Assembly: GCA_963707835.1 (NCBI GenBank)
Contig: CAVPRI010000001.1
Location: forward strand, 434,001 to 498,000
Origin: Bog-473 sp963707835
GTDB lineage: Bacteria > Actinomycetota > Acidimicrobiia > Acidimicrobiales > RAAP-2
DNA: 64,000 nucleotides
Direction: 5' to 3'
A program made the position numbers and the translations under genes. Positions 41,670 to 50,555 of this stretch are shown here, one piece after another. The notes under the pieces were generated by a model. It saw nothing but the letters and a program-made list of their open reading frames with translations, was not told the origin of the DNA and did no database searches. The stretch's first letter is position 1. The number at the start of each line of letters is the position of its first letter.

Positions 41670-44060
41670 GTGAGCGAGGCGGCCGCACCGCCGGCGCCCG
41701 TGCAGGGCGCGGTCCGCCCCGGCCTGCTCGAGATCTGGCGATCCAAGGACCCCGGGTATCTCATTGCCAAGCGCTCCGTGCGCGCCGCGGTCGTCATGCC
41801 GTCGGTCTTCGCCGTGACCCACGCCCTGTTCTCCGATCCCCAGGTGGGCCTGTTCGGGGCCTTCGGGTCGTTCGCACTGTTGCTCCTCGTGGAGTTCTCC
41901 GGACCGGTGCGCGCCCGCCTCGTCTCCTTCGCCGGTCTCTTCGTGGTCGGCGTGCTCCTGGTGTCACTGGGCACAGCGGTCTCGACCCACGAGGTCGCCG
42001 CGGTGGTGACCATGGGTGTGGTCGCCTTCGTGGTCCTCTTCGCCGGCATCCTGGCGCCCCAGGCGGCCGGTGCCTCCACCGCGGCACTGCTCACCTTCGT
42101 CCTTCCGGTGTCCATCGCCCGTCCGGTGTCGGCCACCGGCCCGCGCCTGCTGGGCTGGTCGATTGCCGCCGTGGCGTGCACCGCGGCCTGCCTCCTGGTG
42201 TGGCCGGCACCCTGGCACGACGACCTGCGCCGTCGGCTGTCGGCCACCCTTTCCGCCTTGGCGCGCCTGGTCGAAGGCCGTCTGCGCCCCCCGCCGCCGG
42301 GCGCTGCCGCGGGCGCCGGGGAGGAGGGTGCCCGCAGCGAGGTGGCCCGCGCGCTGACCGAACTCCGCCGACAGTTCTCGGGGACGCCCTATCCGCCCAC
42401 GGGCGCCGCCGCCGGAGCGGTTGCCCTGTCCAAGCTGGTCGGCCGGGTCGAGTGGGTGGCGGGGAACGCCGGCGTGCCTCCCGCCGCCGTCACGGCCCAG
42501 GCGCAGTGGGCCGACGGGCCCCCAGCGGCGCGCGCCGTCCTCGAGAAGGTGGCCGAGACGCTGGAGCTCACGGCTGCGCTCGTGTGCGACGGATCGGGCC
42601 ACCCGGTGCGCGAGCGCGCCACGATCGAGGCGGTGGAGCGCTCGGCCCGCGAGCTCGACGAACTCGTGGCGGCGGCCTTGCGGGCCGACGTCACCTCCGT
42701 CGCCGACGCCTCGGTGGACGACGCCTCGGTGGACGACGCCTCGGTGGACGACGCCTCGGTGGACGACGCGCCGGAGTCCACCGCGGAGGGAGCGGCGCGC
42801 CTGGCCGGCACGCTCGATCCGGGGTTTCGTGCCCGCGCCCTCGGTATCGCCACCGGCATGGTGGCCGACGGCGCGCTCGAGGCGGCCGGTGCCCCCGGGG
42901 TGCTCGACCGCCGGCTCGGCGCCGGGAGCGAATCGGACGCCCTGCTCCTCGTCCGGCGCCTTCGCTCCCATCTCTCGTTCCGCTCGGTGTGGTTCCGCAA
43001 CTCGCTGCGCGGCGCCATCGGCCTGGCCATCGCCGTGGTGGTGATCGAGGTCACCGACGTGCAGCACGGCTTCTGGGTGGCGCTCGGCACGATGTCGGTG
43101 CTCCGCTCCAACGCGCTCGGGACGGGAGCCACCGCGTTGCGGGCGGTGGGGGGCACCGCGCTCGGCGTGGTGGTCGGTGCCGCGCTCATGATGGGGATCT
43201 CCGACCACACCCCCTTGCTGTGGGCGCTGCTTCCCCTCGCCGTCCTCCTCTCGGGTGTGGCGCCGTCAATGATCTCCTTCGTGGCCGGGCAGGCCGCCTT
43301 CACGGTCATGGTGGTGATCCTGTTCAACATCATCCAGCCGGTGGGGTGGAGGGTGGGCCTGACCAGGATCGAGGACGTGGCCATCGGGTGCGGTGTCAGC
43401 GTGGTGGTGGGCTTCCTCTTCTGGCCCCGCGGGGCCACCGCCGCTCTGGGCCGGGCGCTCTCCCAGGCCTTCGTGGCCAGCTCGGCATATCTCTCCGACG
43501 CGGTGGACCGGCTCACCATGACGAGCCGGCACGTCGAGACCGAGGCCTCCCAGCAGACCTCGTACCGCACCTACCTCCTCCTCGACGATGCCTACCGGCA
43601 GTTCTTCGCCGAGCGCGGGGCCAAGGTCGTCCCGCTCGAGACGGTCTCGGGTCTGTTCACCGGGTCCAACCGCATCCGGCTGGCCGCGTTCACTCTGGCC
43701 ACCATGCCGGTGCGCCCGCCGGAACCGGGGGAGCCCGAGGTGGAGTCGATCGCCGTGGCCGAGGCCGTGCTGCGCGACTCGTACGCCTCCACCCACCGCT
43801 GGTACGAGGAGTTCGCCGACCTCCTGGCCGACCGGCGCTCGTCACTCGACCCTCCTCTGCCCCACGGCGAGGTGCTCCACCATGTGCTGGGCGGCGCGTT
43901 CGAGGAGGTGCGGGCGCGCCAGCGCGGCGACCGGGTGCAGGCCGCGCTCCAGATGCTCTGGGCCGACGAGCTCCTCGAGAGCCAGGCCACCATGCAGCGC
44001 GACCTCCTCGAGGCGGCCGCTCTATTCTCCCGCGCCCGGCGCCGCGGCCGGTTGATCTGA
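41670..44060 (+). CDS. FUSC-family membrane transporter with VDDAS repeat
   Basis: 796 residues from GTG 41670 (TTG 41646 is in frame). Two blocks of about six hydrophobic helices (residues about 30-190 and 440-600) are each followed by a large cytoplasmic helical domain. This is the FUSC/YccS/aromatic-acid-exporter architecture. GFWVALGTMSVLRSNALGTGATALRAVGGTALG is the second-half hallmark. In the first cytoplasmic region lies a repeat of VDDAS (residues about 347-366). The substrate is unknown; FUSC proteins export organic acids or siderophore-like compounds. Confidence 0.88.
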   Translation: MSEAAAPPAPVQGAVRPGLLEIWRSKDPGYLIAKRSVRAAVVMPSVFAVTHALFSDPQVGLFGAFGSFALLLLVEFSGPVRARLVSFAGLFVVGVLLVSLGTAVSTHEVAAVVTMGVVAFVVLFAGILAPQAAGASTAALLTFVLPVSIARPVSATGPRLLGWSIAAVACTAACLLVWPAPWHDDLRRRLSATLSALARLVEGRLRPPPPGAAAGAGEEGARSEVARALTELRRQFSGTPYPPTGAAAGAVALSKLVGRVEWVAGNAGVPPAAVTAQAQWADGPPAARAVLEKVAETLELTAALVCDGSGHPVRERATIEAVERSARELDELVAAALRADVTSVADASVDDASVDDASVDDASVDDAPESTAEGAARLAGTLDPGFRARALGIATGMVADGALEAAGAPGVLDRRLGAGSESDALLLVRRLRSHLSFRSVWFRNSLRGAIGLAIAVVVIEVTDVQHGFWVALGTMSVLRSNALGTGATALRAVGGTALGVVVGAALMMGISDHTPLLWALLPLAVLLSGVAPSMISFVAGQAAFTVMVVILFNIIQPVGWRVGLTRIEDVAIGCGVSVVVGFLFWPRGATAALGRALSQAFVASSAYLSDAVDRLTMTSRHVETEASQQTSYRTYLLLDDAYRQFFAERGAKVVPLETVSGLFTGSNRIRLAAFTLATMPVRPPEPGEPEVESIAVAEAVLRDSYASTHRWYEEFADLLADRRSSLDPPLPHGEVLHHVLGGAFEEVRARQRGDRVQAALQMLWADELLESQATMQRDLLEAAALFSRARRRGRLI
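42708..42767 (+). repeat. Four tandem 15-base repeats inside FUSC gene
   Basis: GCCTCGGTGGACGAC occurs four times without a mismatch, giving four VDDAS units in frame. Units of 15 bases allow copy changes without frameshift. Confidence 0.95.
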
Positions 44061-44093
44061 CCCACCACCTCGCGGGGCGAGCTGGATACAGTG

Positions 44094-45899
44094 ATGAGCT
44101 CCATGCGGCGCACGTTCACCCTTGGTCCGGCGCGCGCCGCGGTATCCGCCGCCGTCCTCGTCCTGGTCATCGTGGCGGCGGCCACCTCCGTCGCATCGTC
44201 TGCCTCGGCCGCGCCCGCGGTGGGGTCGGCGGTCCCCAGACACGTGGCCAACCAGCCCAACCTCGACGCCCTCGTCCCCCACGTCGAGGCGCTGAGCGGG
44301 TCCGGGGTGCACTACCAGGAGAGTGATGCCGTGACGTCGGCCGACGACGGCGCGCCGTCGGCCGACTTCCTGCAGTCCCCCGGCGGTCCCTCCCTCTACG
44401 ACGCCGACGGGCGGGTGGTCCTCCTCCACGGCGTCAACGTCGTCTACAAGCACCCGCCCTACATCGCCTACCCCGACCCGGGCCAGCCGTGGGACCTGAG
44501 CGACCAGGACGCGCAGATGATGCAGAGCCTCGGCTTCAACGTGGTGCGTCTCGGGATCGAGTGGCAGGCCCTCGAGCCGGGGTCGGGCGGTCCCAACCAG
44601 CCCCAGATCTGCACGCCCGGGGCACCCGGCGCACCCAACGAGTTCAACCGGGCCGTGGCCCTGGCCTACCTGGCTCATGTGAAGGCGACGGTGGACCTTC
44701 TGGCGCGCCACGGCATCTCGACGCTTCTCGACATGCACCAGGACGTGTACAACGAGAACTTCCGGGGCGAGGGGGCGCCCGACTGGGCCGTGTGCACCGA
44801 CAACGTGCCCATCGTGCCGTTGGGGGGCCGGTGGTCGAACAACTACTCGAGTTCGACGCTGCAGACCGCGGTGGCCCACTTCTGGGCCAACGACGTGGTG
44901 GGCAACCTGCAGGGCAATTTCGACGAGGTGTGGGCCACCGTGGCCTCGTACTTCAAGGACGATCCGTCGGTGATCGGCTACGACCCCTACAACGAGCCGT
45001 TCTCCACCGAGACCCAGACCGCGGCGGACTCGACGTTCACCGGGCAGCTCGAGTGCTTCTACACCGGCCGGGCCCACGCCGGCTTCCTGGCCAACGGCGC
45101 CACGCGCCTGGTCTGTCCCCCGCACGTCCCGGCCAACGGGGTGGTCCCGACGATCGAGGCGGTGGACCATCGCCACCTGATCTTCACCGAGCCCGACATC
45201 TACTGGGTGACCGGTGGCAACGTGCCCTCCCAGCTCGGGCCCATGCCGTTCCCCCGCGTGGTGTTCAACTTCCACGTCTACTGCGGTGACCGCAGCCCCG
45301 TCACCGGCAACCCGACCAACCTGTTGCGCTGCCTCGAGTCGGAGGAGACCACGGCGTCGGAGCAGGACGTCACCCGGCTCTCCATGAGCTCGCCCTACCA
45401 GCCCAGCGGTCCGGCCATCTTCATGAGCGAGTTCGGCGCCTCCACCAGCATCCCCCTGGTCGGCTTCGACACCGAGTCAGCCGGGCTCGACCAGGTCGGG
45501 TGGATCTACTGGGCCTGGAAGTACTACGACGACCCCACGGGCTCCTCGGCCGAGGGCCTGGTCCAGCCCGACGGCAGCTACTCACCCGTGGTCTCGGTCC
45601 TCTCCCGCACCTTCCCCGAGCGGGTGGCCGGTGCCCCCCAGTCGGTCCTCTTCAATCCCTTCACTGGGGCGTTCATCCTGGTGTTCTCACCCACGGCGGC
45701 GGTACGGGGCCCGACGATCATCGACGTGGCGGCGGCCGAGCACTACCCCACGGGGTGGTGTGCCGCTGCGCGCGGTGGGCACGTCACCTCGGCGCCCGGC
45801 GACACCCATCTGACCGTCCAAACGGACGGTCACCCCATGCAGGTCGCCGTCACGGTGACCGCGGGGGCCTGCCCCTCGCACTCCTCGAAGAGCCGGTGA
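44094..45899 (+). CDS. Secreted GH5-family glycosidase (endoglycosylceramidase-like)
   Basis: 601 residues from ATG 44094 (or ATG 44103). A signal peptide spans about residues 1-41 (basic start, long Ala/Val core, ASSASA-APA cleavage region). The catalytic domain has the GH5 pattern: HGVNVVYKHPPY, GFNVVRLGIEWQ, LLDMHQD, acid/base Glu301 in YNEP and nucleophile Glu446 in SEFG. The HGVNVV...HQDVYNE order matches endoglycosylceramidase-type GH5 enzymes that cleave the sugar from glycolipids. A small beta-sandwich-like C-terminal domain (about 490-601) follows. It stands alone after the FUSC gene, 34 bases apart. Confidence 0.9.
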   Translation: MSSMRRTFTLGPARAAVSAAVLVLVIVAAATSVASSASAAPAVGSAVPRHVANQPNLDALVPHVEALSGSGVHYQESDAVTSADDGAPSADFLQSPGGPSLYDADGRVVLLHGVNVVYKHPPYIAYPDPGQPWDLSDQDAQMMQSLGFNVVRLGIEWQALEPGSGGPNQPQICTPGAPGAPNEFNRAVALAYLAHVKATVDLLARHGISTLLDMHQDVYNENFRGEGAPDWAVCTDNVPIVPLGGRWSNNYSSSTLQTAVAHFWANDVVGNLQGNFDEVWATVASYFKDDPSVIGYDPYNEPFSTETQTAADSTFTGQLECFYTGRAHAGFLANGATRLVCPPHVPANGVVPTIEAVDHRHLIFTEPDIYWVTGGNVPSQLGPMPFPRVVFNFHVYCGDRSPVTGNPTNLLRCLESEETTASEQDVTRLSMSSPYQPSGPAIFMSEFGASTSIPLVGFDTESAGLDQVGWIYWAWKYYDDPTGSSAEGLVQPDGSYSPVVSVLSRTFPERVAGAPQSVLFNPFTGAFILVFSPTAAVRGPTIIDVAAAEHYPTGWCAAARGGHVTSAPGDTHLTVQTDGHPMQVAVTVTAGACPSHSSKSR

Positions 45900-45950
45900 C
45901 GCAGAGCTGGCCGTAGGCGGTGGCGGAGCGGGCCGACCCCTGGAGCCGGT

Positions 45951-45974
45951 ATTCCATAGCAGCTAGTATGAAAA
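45951..45974 (+). promoter_or_regulatory. Operator-like motif before SDR gene
   Basis: ATTCCATAG-N5-AGTAT, with imperfect symmetry (TTCCATA/TATGAAA arms), lies about 27-50 bases before the SDR start. The same motif recurs at 47576-47594 over the TetR start codon, so it is probably the TetR operator. Confidence 0.6.
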
Positions 45975-46000
45975 GGGCTCCCGGGCCAGGTGGGGTGAGC

Positions 46001-46765
46001 ATGACAGTGGGCGTGGCAGTGGGCACAGCGGACTTCGCCGACCGGGTGGTGGTCGTCACCGGCAGCGGCGGGGGCATCGGGGCCGCCACCGCAGACCTCT
46101 TCGCGCGCCGCGGCGCCTGCGTGGTGGTCAACGATCTCACCGACCACGCCGTGCGGGCTCAGGTCGAGAAGATCCGGGCCGACGGCGGAGGGGCCACCGG
46201 CGTGACGGCGGACATCTCGAAGGTGGACGACGTGGCCAGGATCGTCGCCACGGCCCGTGAGGCGTTCGGGGAGGTCGACGTGCTGGTCAACAACGCGGCG
46301 TCCGATCCACGCGGTCCGTTCCTCGAGAGCACGCTCGAGGAGTGGGACCGGGCGTTCGCGGTGAACGTGCGAGGGGCGTTCCTGCCGCAGAAGGCGGTGT
46401 TGCCGTCGATGATCGAGCGGCGGAGCGGCAACGTCGTGAACATCGCCTCGATCGCCGGACTGCACACGACCACACCCCACGCCGCCTACGCGGCGACCAA
46501 GGCGGCCATCATCTCCATGACCCGCGACGTGGCCGTGGAGGTGGCGCCGTTCGGGGTGCGAGTGAACGCCGTGGCGCCCGGCCCGACCGACAGTCACGGG
46601 TGGGGCATGACCGCCGAGGGGCTCGGCGTGCCCTATGTGCGGGCCGGCAAGCCCATCGACATCGCCGAGGCGGTCGCCTTCCTCGCCTCGGACCGGGCCG
46701 GATACGTGGTGGGGGAGACCCTGGTGGTGGCCGGTGGCATCAACCTCAAGGTCGGCAAGTACTGA
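46001..46765 (+). CDS. Short-chain dehydrogenase/reductase (FabG-like)
   Basis: 254 residues from ATG 46001 (GTG 45995 possible). Classical SDR: TGSGGGIG cofactor motif, NNAAS in place of NNAG, catalytic Ser in NIASIAG, YAATK, and PGPTDSHGWG after the active site. It ends AGGINLKVGKY. Probably oxidises or reduces a ring or chain hydroxyl in the amidohydrolase pathway next door. It is placed under the TetR-type regulator by the shared upstream motif. Confidence 0.92.
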   Translation: MTVGVAVGTADFADRVVVVTGSGGGIGAATADLFARRGACVVVNDLTDHAVRAQVEKIRADGGGATGVTADISKVDDVARIVATAREAFGEVDVLVNNAASDPRGPFLESTLEEWDRAFAVNVRGAFLPQKAVLPSMIERRSGNVVNIASIAGLHTTTPHAAYAATKAAIISMTRDVAVEVAPFGVRVNAVAPGPTDSHGWGMTAEGLGVPYVRAGKPIDIAEAVAFLASDRAGYVVGETLVVAGGINLKVGKY

Positions 46766-46862
46766 GCTGCGCTCGGCGCAGCAAGGGGGTTCGACCTCCG
46801 ACGTGGTTGGGTCGAGGCGACGAGCTGACGAGCTGGATGCGTGGGCCCTTTGCTGCCTCGGC

Positions 46863-47582
46863 TCAACCGTGCCCAACCGGCACCGATGTCGGTGTGCCTG
46901 CGTCCACACTCGGGAGACCCCGGCGCGCCATCTCGTCGCGGATCAGCGCAGCCACGCCGCGTACCAGCAGGCTGCGGGTCCGTGCGGTGTCGGGGAGCTC
47001 GGCGGCGATCCGGGCGATCGGCTGCGCCGCCAGGTAGCTCTGCAGGGTGGCGAACGTGTAGGCCACCAGGTCCGCCTCGTTCGCAGCCGGGCCGAGCGCC
47101 TGGGCGAACAGCGCCTGTGCCGCCGCGTTCGTCTCGGGAACCAGTGTGCGCCGGATCGCATCGCGATCACGCGCCGACATCCCGGGGTTGACCGAGAGGT
47201 CGAGCAGGATCTGGAGCTGCACGAGGTAGGCCGGATCCTCGTAGTGCTCCCCGAGGACGGCGAGCACGCCGCAGAGGCGCTCCTCGAGCGTCGAGCCCTC
47301 GATACGGGCCTCTCCCAGCTGGCGCTCGAAGCGGGCGCGCAGGTCGCGGACGACCTCGAGCATCATCTCCTCTCGGGAGCCGAAGAGGTGCTGGATCGCC
47401 CCCCAGGTGACCCCGGCCTGGCGGGCGATCTCGTTGGAGCTGGCCTTGTAGTACCCCACCTCGGCCACCGTGCGGACGACCGCGTCGAGGACGCGACGTC
47501 GCGTCGCTTCGCCCCGCCGCCGCCGTCTCACCGCTGCCCCCGCGCCACCTGTGCCGGTGGGCCCCCGGGCAGTTGATTCCAT
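46863..47582 (-). CDS. TetR-family transcriptional regulator
   Basis: 239 residues from ATG 47582. The N-terminal HTH is RRRVLDAVVRTVAEVGYYKASSNEIARQAGVTWGAIQHLFGSREEMM, the classic TetR shape; a basic stretch (VRRRRRGEATRRR) precedes it. The remaining all-helical ligand domain has no recognisable specificity. The start codon lies inside the shared motif ATTCCATAG-N5-AGTAT, so binding there would repress its own transcription. It is divergent from the amidohydrolases and convergent with the SDR. Confidence 0.92.
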   Translation of the reverse strand: MESTARGPTGTGGAGAAVRRRRRGEATRRRVLDAVVRTVAEVGYYKASSNEIARQAGVTWGAIQHLFGSREEMMLEVVRDLRARFERQLGEARIEGSTLEERLCGVLAVLGEHYEDPAYLVQLQILLDLSVNPGMSARDRDAIRRTLVPETNAAAQALFAQALGPAANEADLVAYTFATLQSYLAAQPIARIAAELPDTARTRSLLVRGVAALIRDEMARRGLPSVDAGTPTSVPVGHG

Positions 47583-47598
47583 AGTGCTCAGTATCGTA
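47576..47598. promoter_or_regulatory. Operator-like motif over TetR start
   Basis: ATTCCATAG-N5-AGTAT, the second copy of the motif before the SDR gene (45952-45970). Here it covers the TetR start codon and sits about 90 bases before the amidohydrolase start, in the right place for a divergent operator. Confidence 0.6.
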
Positions 47599-47683
47599 TC
47601 TTTGGGAGAAGACTGGATAGCAGTTGCCGCGCTGATCGAGGATCGCCCGGCCCGGAGCAGGCCGGCGACACAAGGGGGCAGGG

Positions 47684-49011
47684 ATGGCAGCGTCGGTCTC
47701 GAGCGACCCGTGGATGATCTCGGTGGACGATCACTTGATCGAGCCACCGAACGTCTGGGTCGACCGGTTGCCCGCACGCCTACGCGAGCGCGGTCCGCGC
47801 TGGGTCGCCGACGACCTCGGTGAGGCGTGGCTGGTCGACGACTCCATCCGGGTCCCGATCAACGGTGCCGGGGTCGGCGGTGCGTGGTGGCGCATGGGGA
47901 CGCGGCCGGCGCCCTTCGACGTGTTCAGATGGGACGAGGTCCCCAAGGCGTGCTGGGACCCGGGGGCCCGAGGCGCCGCGATGGACCAGGATCGCGTCCT
48001 CGCCTCGCTGCCCTTTCCGAACCTGCCGGGGTTTGCCGGGCGGCTGTTCCAGGGTCTCGCCGACAAGGAGCTCGCCCTGGCGTGCATCCGGGCCCACAAC
48101 GACTGGGTCATCGACGACTTCGCCGCCGGTCTGCCGGCTCGGGTCATCCCGCTCGGGATCATCCCGATGTGGGACGGTCGCCTGGCCGCCGACGGGGCGG
48201 GGCGGATCCTCGACAAGGGCGCGCGCGCCGTCTCGTTCTCGATATCCCCGGAGAACATCGGCTTGCCGTCCATCTCCGACGATCACTGGGATCCGTTGTT
48301 CACGGTCATGAACGATGCCGAGCTCCCGCTCTGCACCCACCTGGGCAGCGGCCGACCGAGGCTCGAGCATCTGGCCGACTCCCCGAAGGAGGGCGTCGCG
48401 TTCGAGCCGGCAGGCCCGGGCGCGCCAGGCCCCGCCGCGACGGACAAGCGGCCGGGTAGGAGTGTCCTTCCCCAGATCATCGACGCGCAGATCTGCCTGG
48501 TCGACTGGCTCGACAGCGGGAACTTCGAGCGCTACCCGAAGCTGCGCCTCGCCCTGTCGGAGAACGGCATCGGCTGGATCCCGGCCGTGCTCCAGCTCGT
48601 GGACTGGTCGATGATGATGATGCGCGCCTCGCTGACCCGGATCAGTGATCGAGAGAACGACCCCATCACGGATGCCGCGGCACAGGAGGAGGCACGCCAG
48701 GCGCTCGCCGCGCGCGCCGGTGAGGCGGCGGCGCTTCCGATGCCGAGCGAGGTCTTCCGCGAGCACGTGTACGGCTGCTCATCACCGATCCGCTCGGCCT
48801 GCGCCTTCTCGACGTGCTCGGGGAGGACAACGTGATGGTCGAGACCGACGATCCGCACGTCTCCTCGGTCTGGCCGACCTCACTGGCGCGTACCGAGGAG
48901 GCCCTCGAGGGGGTCGGCCCCGAGGTCCGCCACAAGATCCTCCGCGGCAACGTGGAGCGTGCGTTCAAGTTCACGCCGATGGAACCGCCGGTGGGCGCGG
49001 CCACCCCCTGA
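47684..49011 (+). CDS. Amidohydrolase family 2 enzyme (ACMSD-like), one frameshift
   Basis: A metal-dependent hydrolase or decarboxylase of about 442 residues. The first metal motif is VDDHLIEPP, in the form D-H rather than H-x-H. Later come CTHLGSG (metal His), SENGIGWIP and, after the frame break, DDPHVSS (metal Asp). The frame breaks near 48778-48785: one base seems missing in TGCTCATC, and adding one gives GCLITDPLGLRLLDVLGEDN. GGCAGGG precedes the ATG. Members act on aromatic or cyclic ring acids. It is the first of two tandem but dissimilar amidohydrolases. Confidence 0.85.
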
Positions 49012-49040
49012 GGATGAAAGACGACGAGAGGAGCAAGGCG

Positions 49041-50555
49041 ATGGAACCAGTGATGGTGATCTCGGCTGACGGGCATGCCTCGATGCCACCCGAGCTCTGG
49101 GAGGAGTATCTCGAAGCCGAGTACCACCAGTACCTACCCCAGCTCCGGGCCGAGCACGAGGTCTCGACGAAGGTCCTGTGGTTGCTCAACAACCTGGTGC
49201 TCTCACCCGAGCAGCAGCAGGTCTACGACCGTGAGGGCGTCTACGCGTCGGAGCGTTGGAGTGGCATGTGGGACCTCGACGTGCGGCTCGAGGAGATGAA
49301 CCGTGAGGGCGTCACTGCGGAGATCGTCTACTTCGGGGACTTCCGCACCCAGGACCTGTTCTTCAACGTGATGAACGGCAGCTACCCGCTCGACGCCGTC
49401 GATGCCGGCGTGCGCGCCTACGACCGCTGGGCGGCGGACACATTCGGTCCGGCCAAGGACCGGCTGCTGCTGTCCGGGGGGGTGGGCAGCTACCGGGACG
49501 TCGAGGGTGCCATCGCCGAGCTGGAATGGATCGCGGAGAGGGGGTTCATCGGGACGTACGTGCCGGGTTTCGTGTCGTACCCGCACCTGCCCCCGCTCTA
49601 CGACGGATTCTGGGATCCGATCTGGGCCGCCTACGCCCGCCTGGGTCTGACCCTGGTCGTGCACGGCGGCTACGGCTTCGAGCCCGGCAAGACGCACGGG
49701 ATCATCAAGGAGGCGCACGACCGGGTCTACGGAGCGGGCGGCTCCGACATGGACCTCGTGGTCGACCTGACCAGCGGCCTGTTCAACGACGGCTTCTTCA
49801 AGGACCTGCGCTGCCGCCGGGCCATGTGGCAGATGATGCTCGGTGGGGTGTTCGACCGGCACCCGGACCTCCGGCTCATGCTGACCGAGGTCCGCGGGGA
49901 CTGGATCCCGGCCACCCTGGGTCAGCTCGACTCGCTCTACGAGAAGCACCGGGCCGAGGTCCCCGCGAGACGCCGGCCGAGCGAGTACTGGCAGTCCAAC
50001 TGCCTGAGCGGGTTGTCCTTCATGCACCGCTCGGAGGTCGAGATGCGCCACGAGATCGGGATCGGCCAGATCCTCTTCGGGCGTGACTATCCCCACACCG
50101 AGTCCACTTGGCCCAACACCGCCGAGTACTGGAAGCTGCTCTTCTCCGGTGTTCCCGAGTCCGATGTCCGCGCCATACTCGGCGAGAACGCCATCGGGTT
50201 CTTCGGCCTCGACCGGGATCACCTGGCGGCGATCGCCGCGCGTGTGGGGCCCGACCCGGCCTCGTTCCTCGTCCCCGACGCGCCCGTCGACCCGGCGCTG
50301 GTCGAGCACCTGGCGGCCCGCTGCGGGGTGCTCAAGCCGCCAGAGGGCGACGCGGAGCTGGGAGCCCAGGGGCCGATGCTCGAGAAGGACCTCCTCGGCG
50401 TTGCCGCGCTGGCGCTGACGAGTACCCCCAACGGGATTCGAACCCGTGCTGCCGCCGTGAAAGGGCGGTGTCCTCGGCCGCTAGACGATGGGGGCACGCC
50501 GTGGCGCCGGCCGGAGCCGGGGCACGGGAGGTCGAGCCTACCGGCCGGCCGCTAA
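49041..50555 (+). CDS. Amidohydrolase family 2 enzyme with run-on C terminus
   Basis: 504 residues from ATG 49041 (AGGAG upstream; ATG 49014 is in frame). Motifs: SADGHASMP (metal D-H), VVHGGYGFEPG (metal His), LTEVRGDWIP, and GRDYPHTEST (metal Asp region). The fold normally ends near NAIGFFGLDRDHL (about residue 395). Here the frame continues for over 100 residues and passes antisense through the tRNA-Glu gene to 50555, so a stop has probably been lost by an indel or the end is not real. It should act in the same pathway as the preceding amidohydrolase. Confidence 0.85.
   Translation: MEPVMVISADGHASMPPELWEEYLEAEYHQYLPQLRAEHEVSTKVLWLLNNLVLSPEQQQVYDREGVYASERWSGMWDLDVRLEEMNREGVTAEIVYFGDFRTQDLFFNVMNGSYPLDAVDAGVRAYDRWAADTFGPAKDRLLLSGGVGSYRDVEGAIAELEWIAERGFIGTYVPGFVSYPHLPPLYDGFWDPIWAAYARLGLTLVVHGGYGFEPGKTHGIIKEAHDRVYGAGGSDMDLVVDLTSGLFNDGFFKDLRCRRAMWQMMLGGVFDRHPDLRLMLTEVRGDWIPATLGQLDSLYEKHRAEVPARRRPSEYWQSNCLSGLSFMHRSEVEMRHEIGIGQILFGRDYPHTESTWPNTAEYWKLLFSGVPESDVRAILGENAIGFFGLDRDHLAAIAARVGPDPASFLVPDAPVDPALVEHLAARCGVLKPPEGDAELGAQGPMLEKDLLGVAALALTSTPNGIRTRAAAVKGRCPRPLDDGGTPWRRPEPGHGRSSLPAGR
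50423..50495 (-). tRNA. tRNA-Glu (TTC)
   Basis: Minus-strand cloverleaf: acceptor GCCCCCA/TGGGGGT (one G-T pair), D-arm GTC...GGC region, anticodon stem CCGCC/GGCGG with loop CTTTCAC (anticodon TTC), T-arm ACGGGTTCGAATCCCGT, discriminator A. CCA not encoded. It lies antisense to the run-on end of the amidohydrolase frame. Confidence 0.94.

Noticed and set aside
42176..44326. Second plus-strand frame of 716 codons inside the FUSC gene
   Set aside because: Arg/Gly/Pro-rich shadow; the FUSC frame has helices and family motifs throughout.
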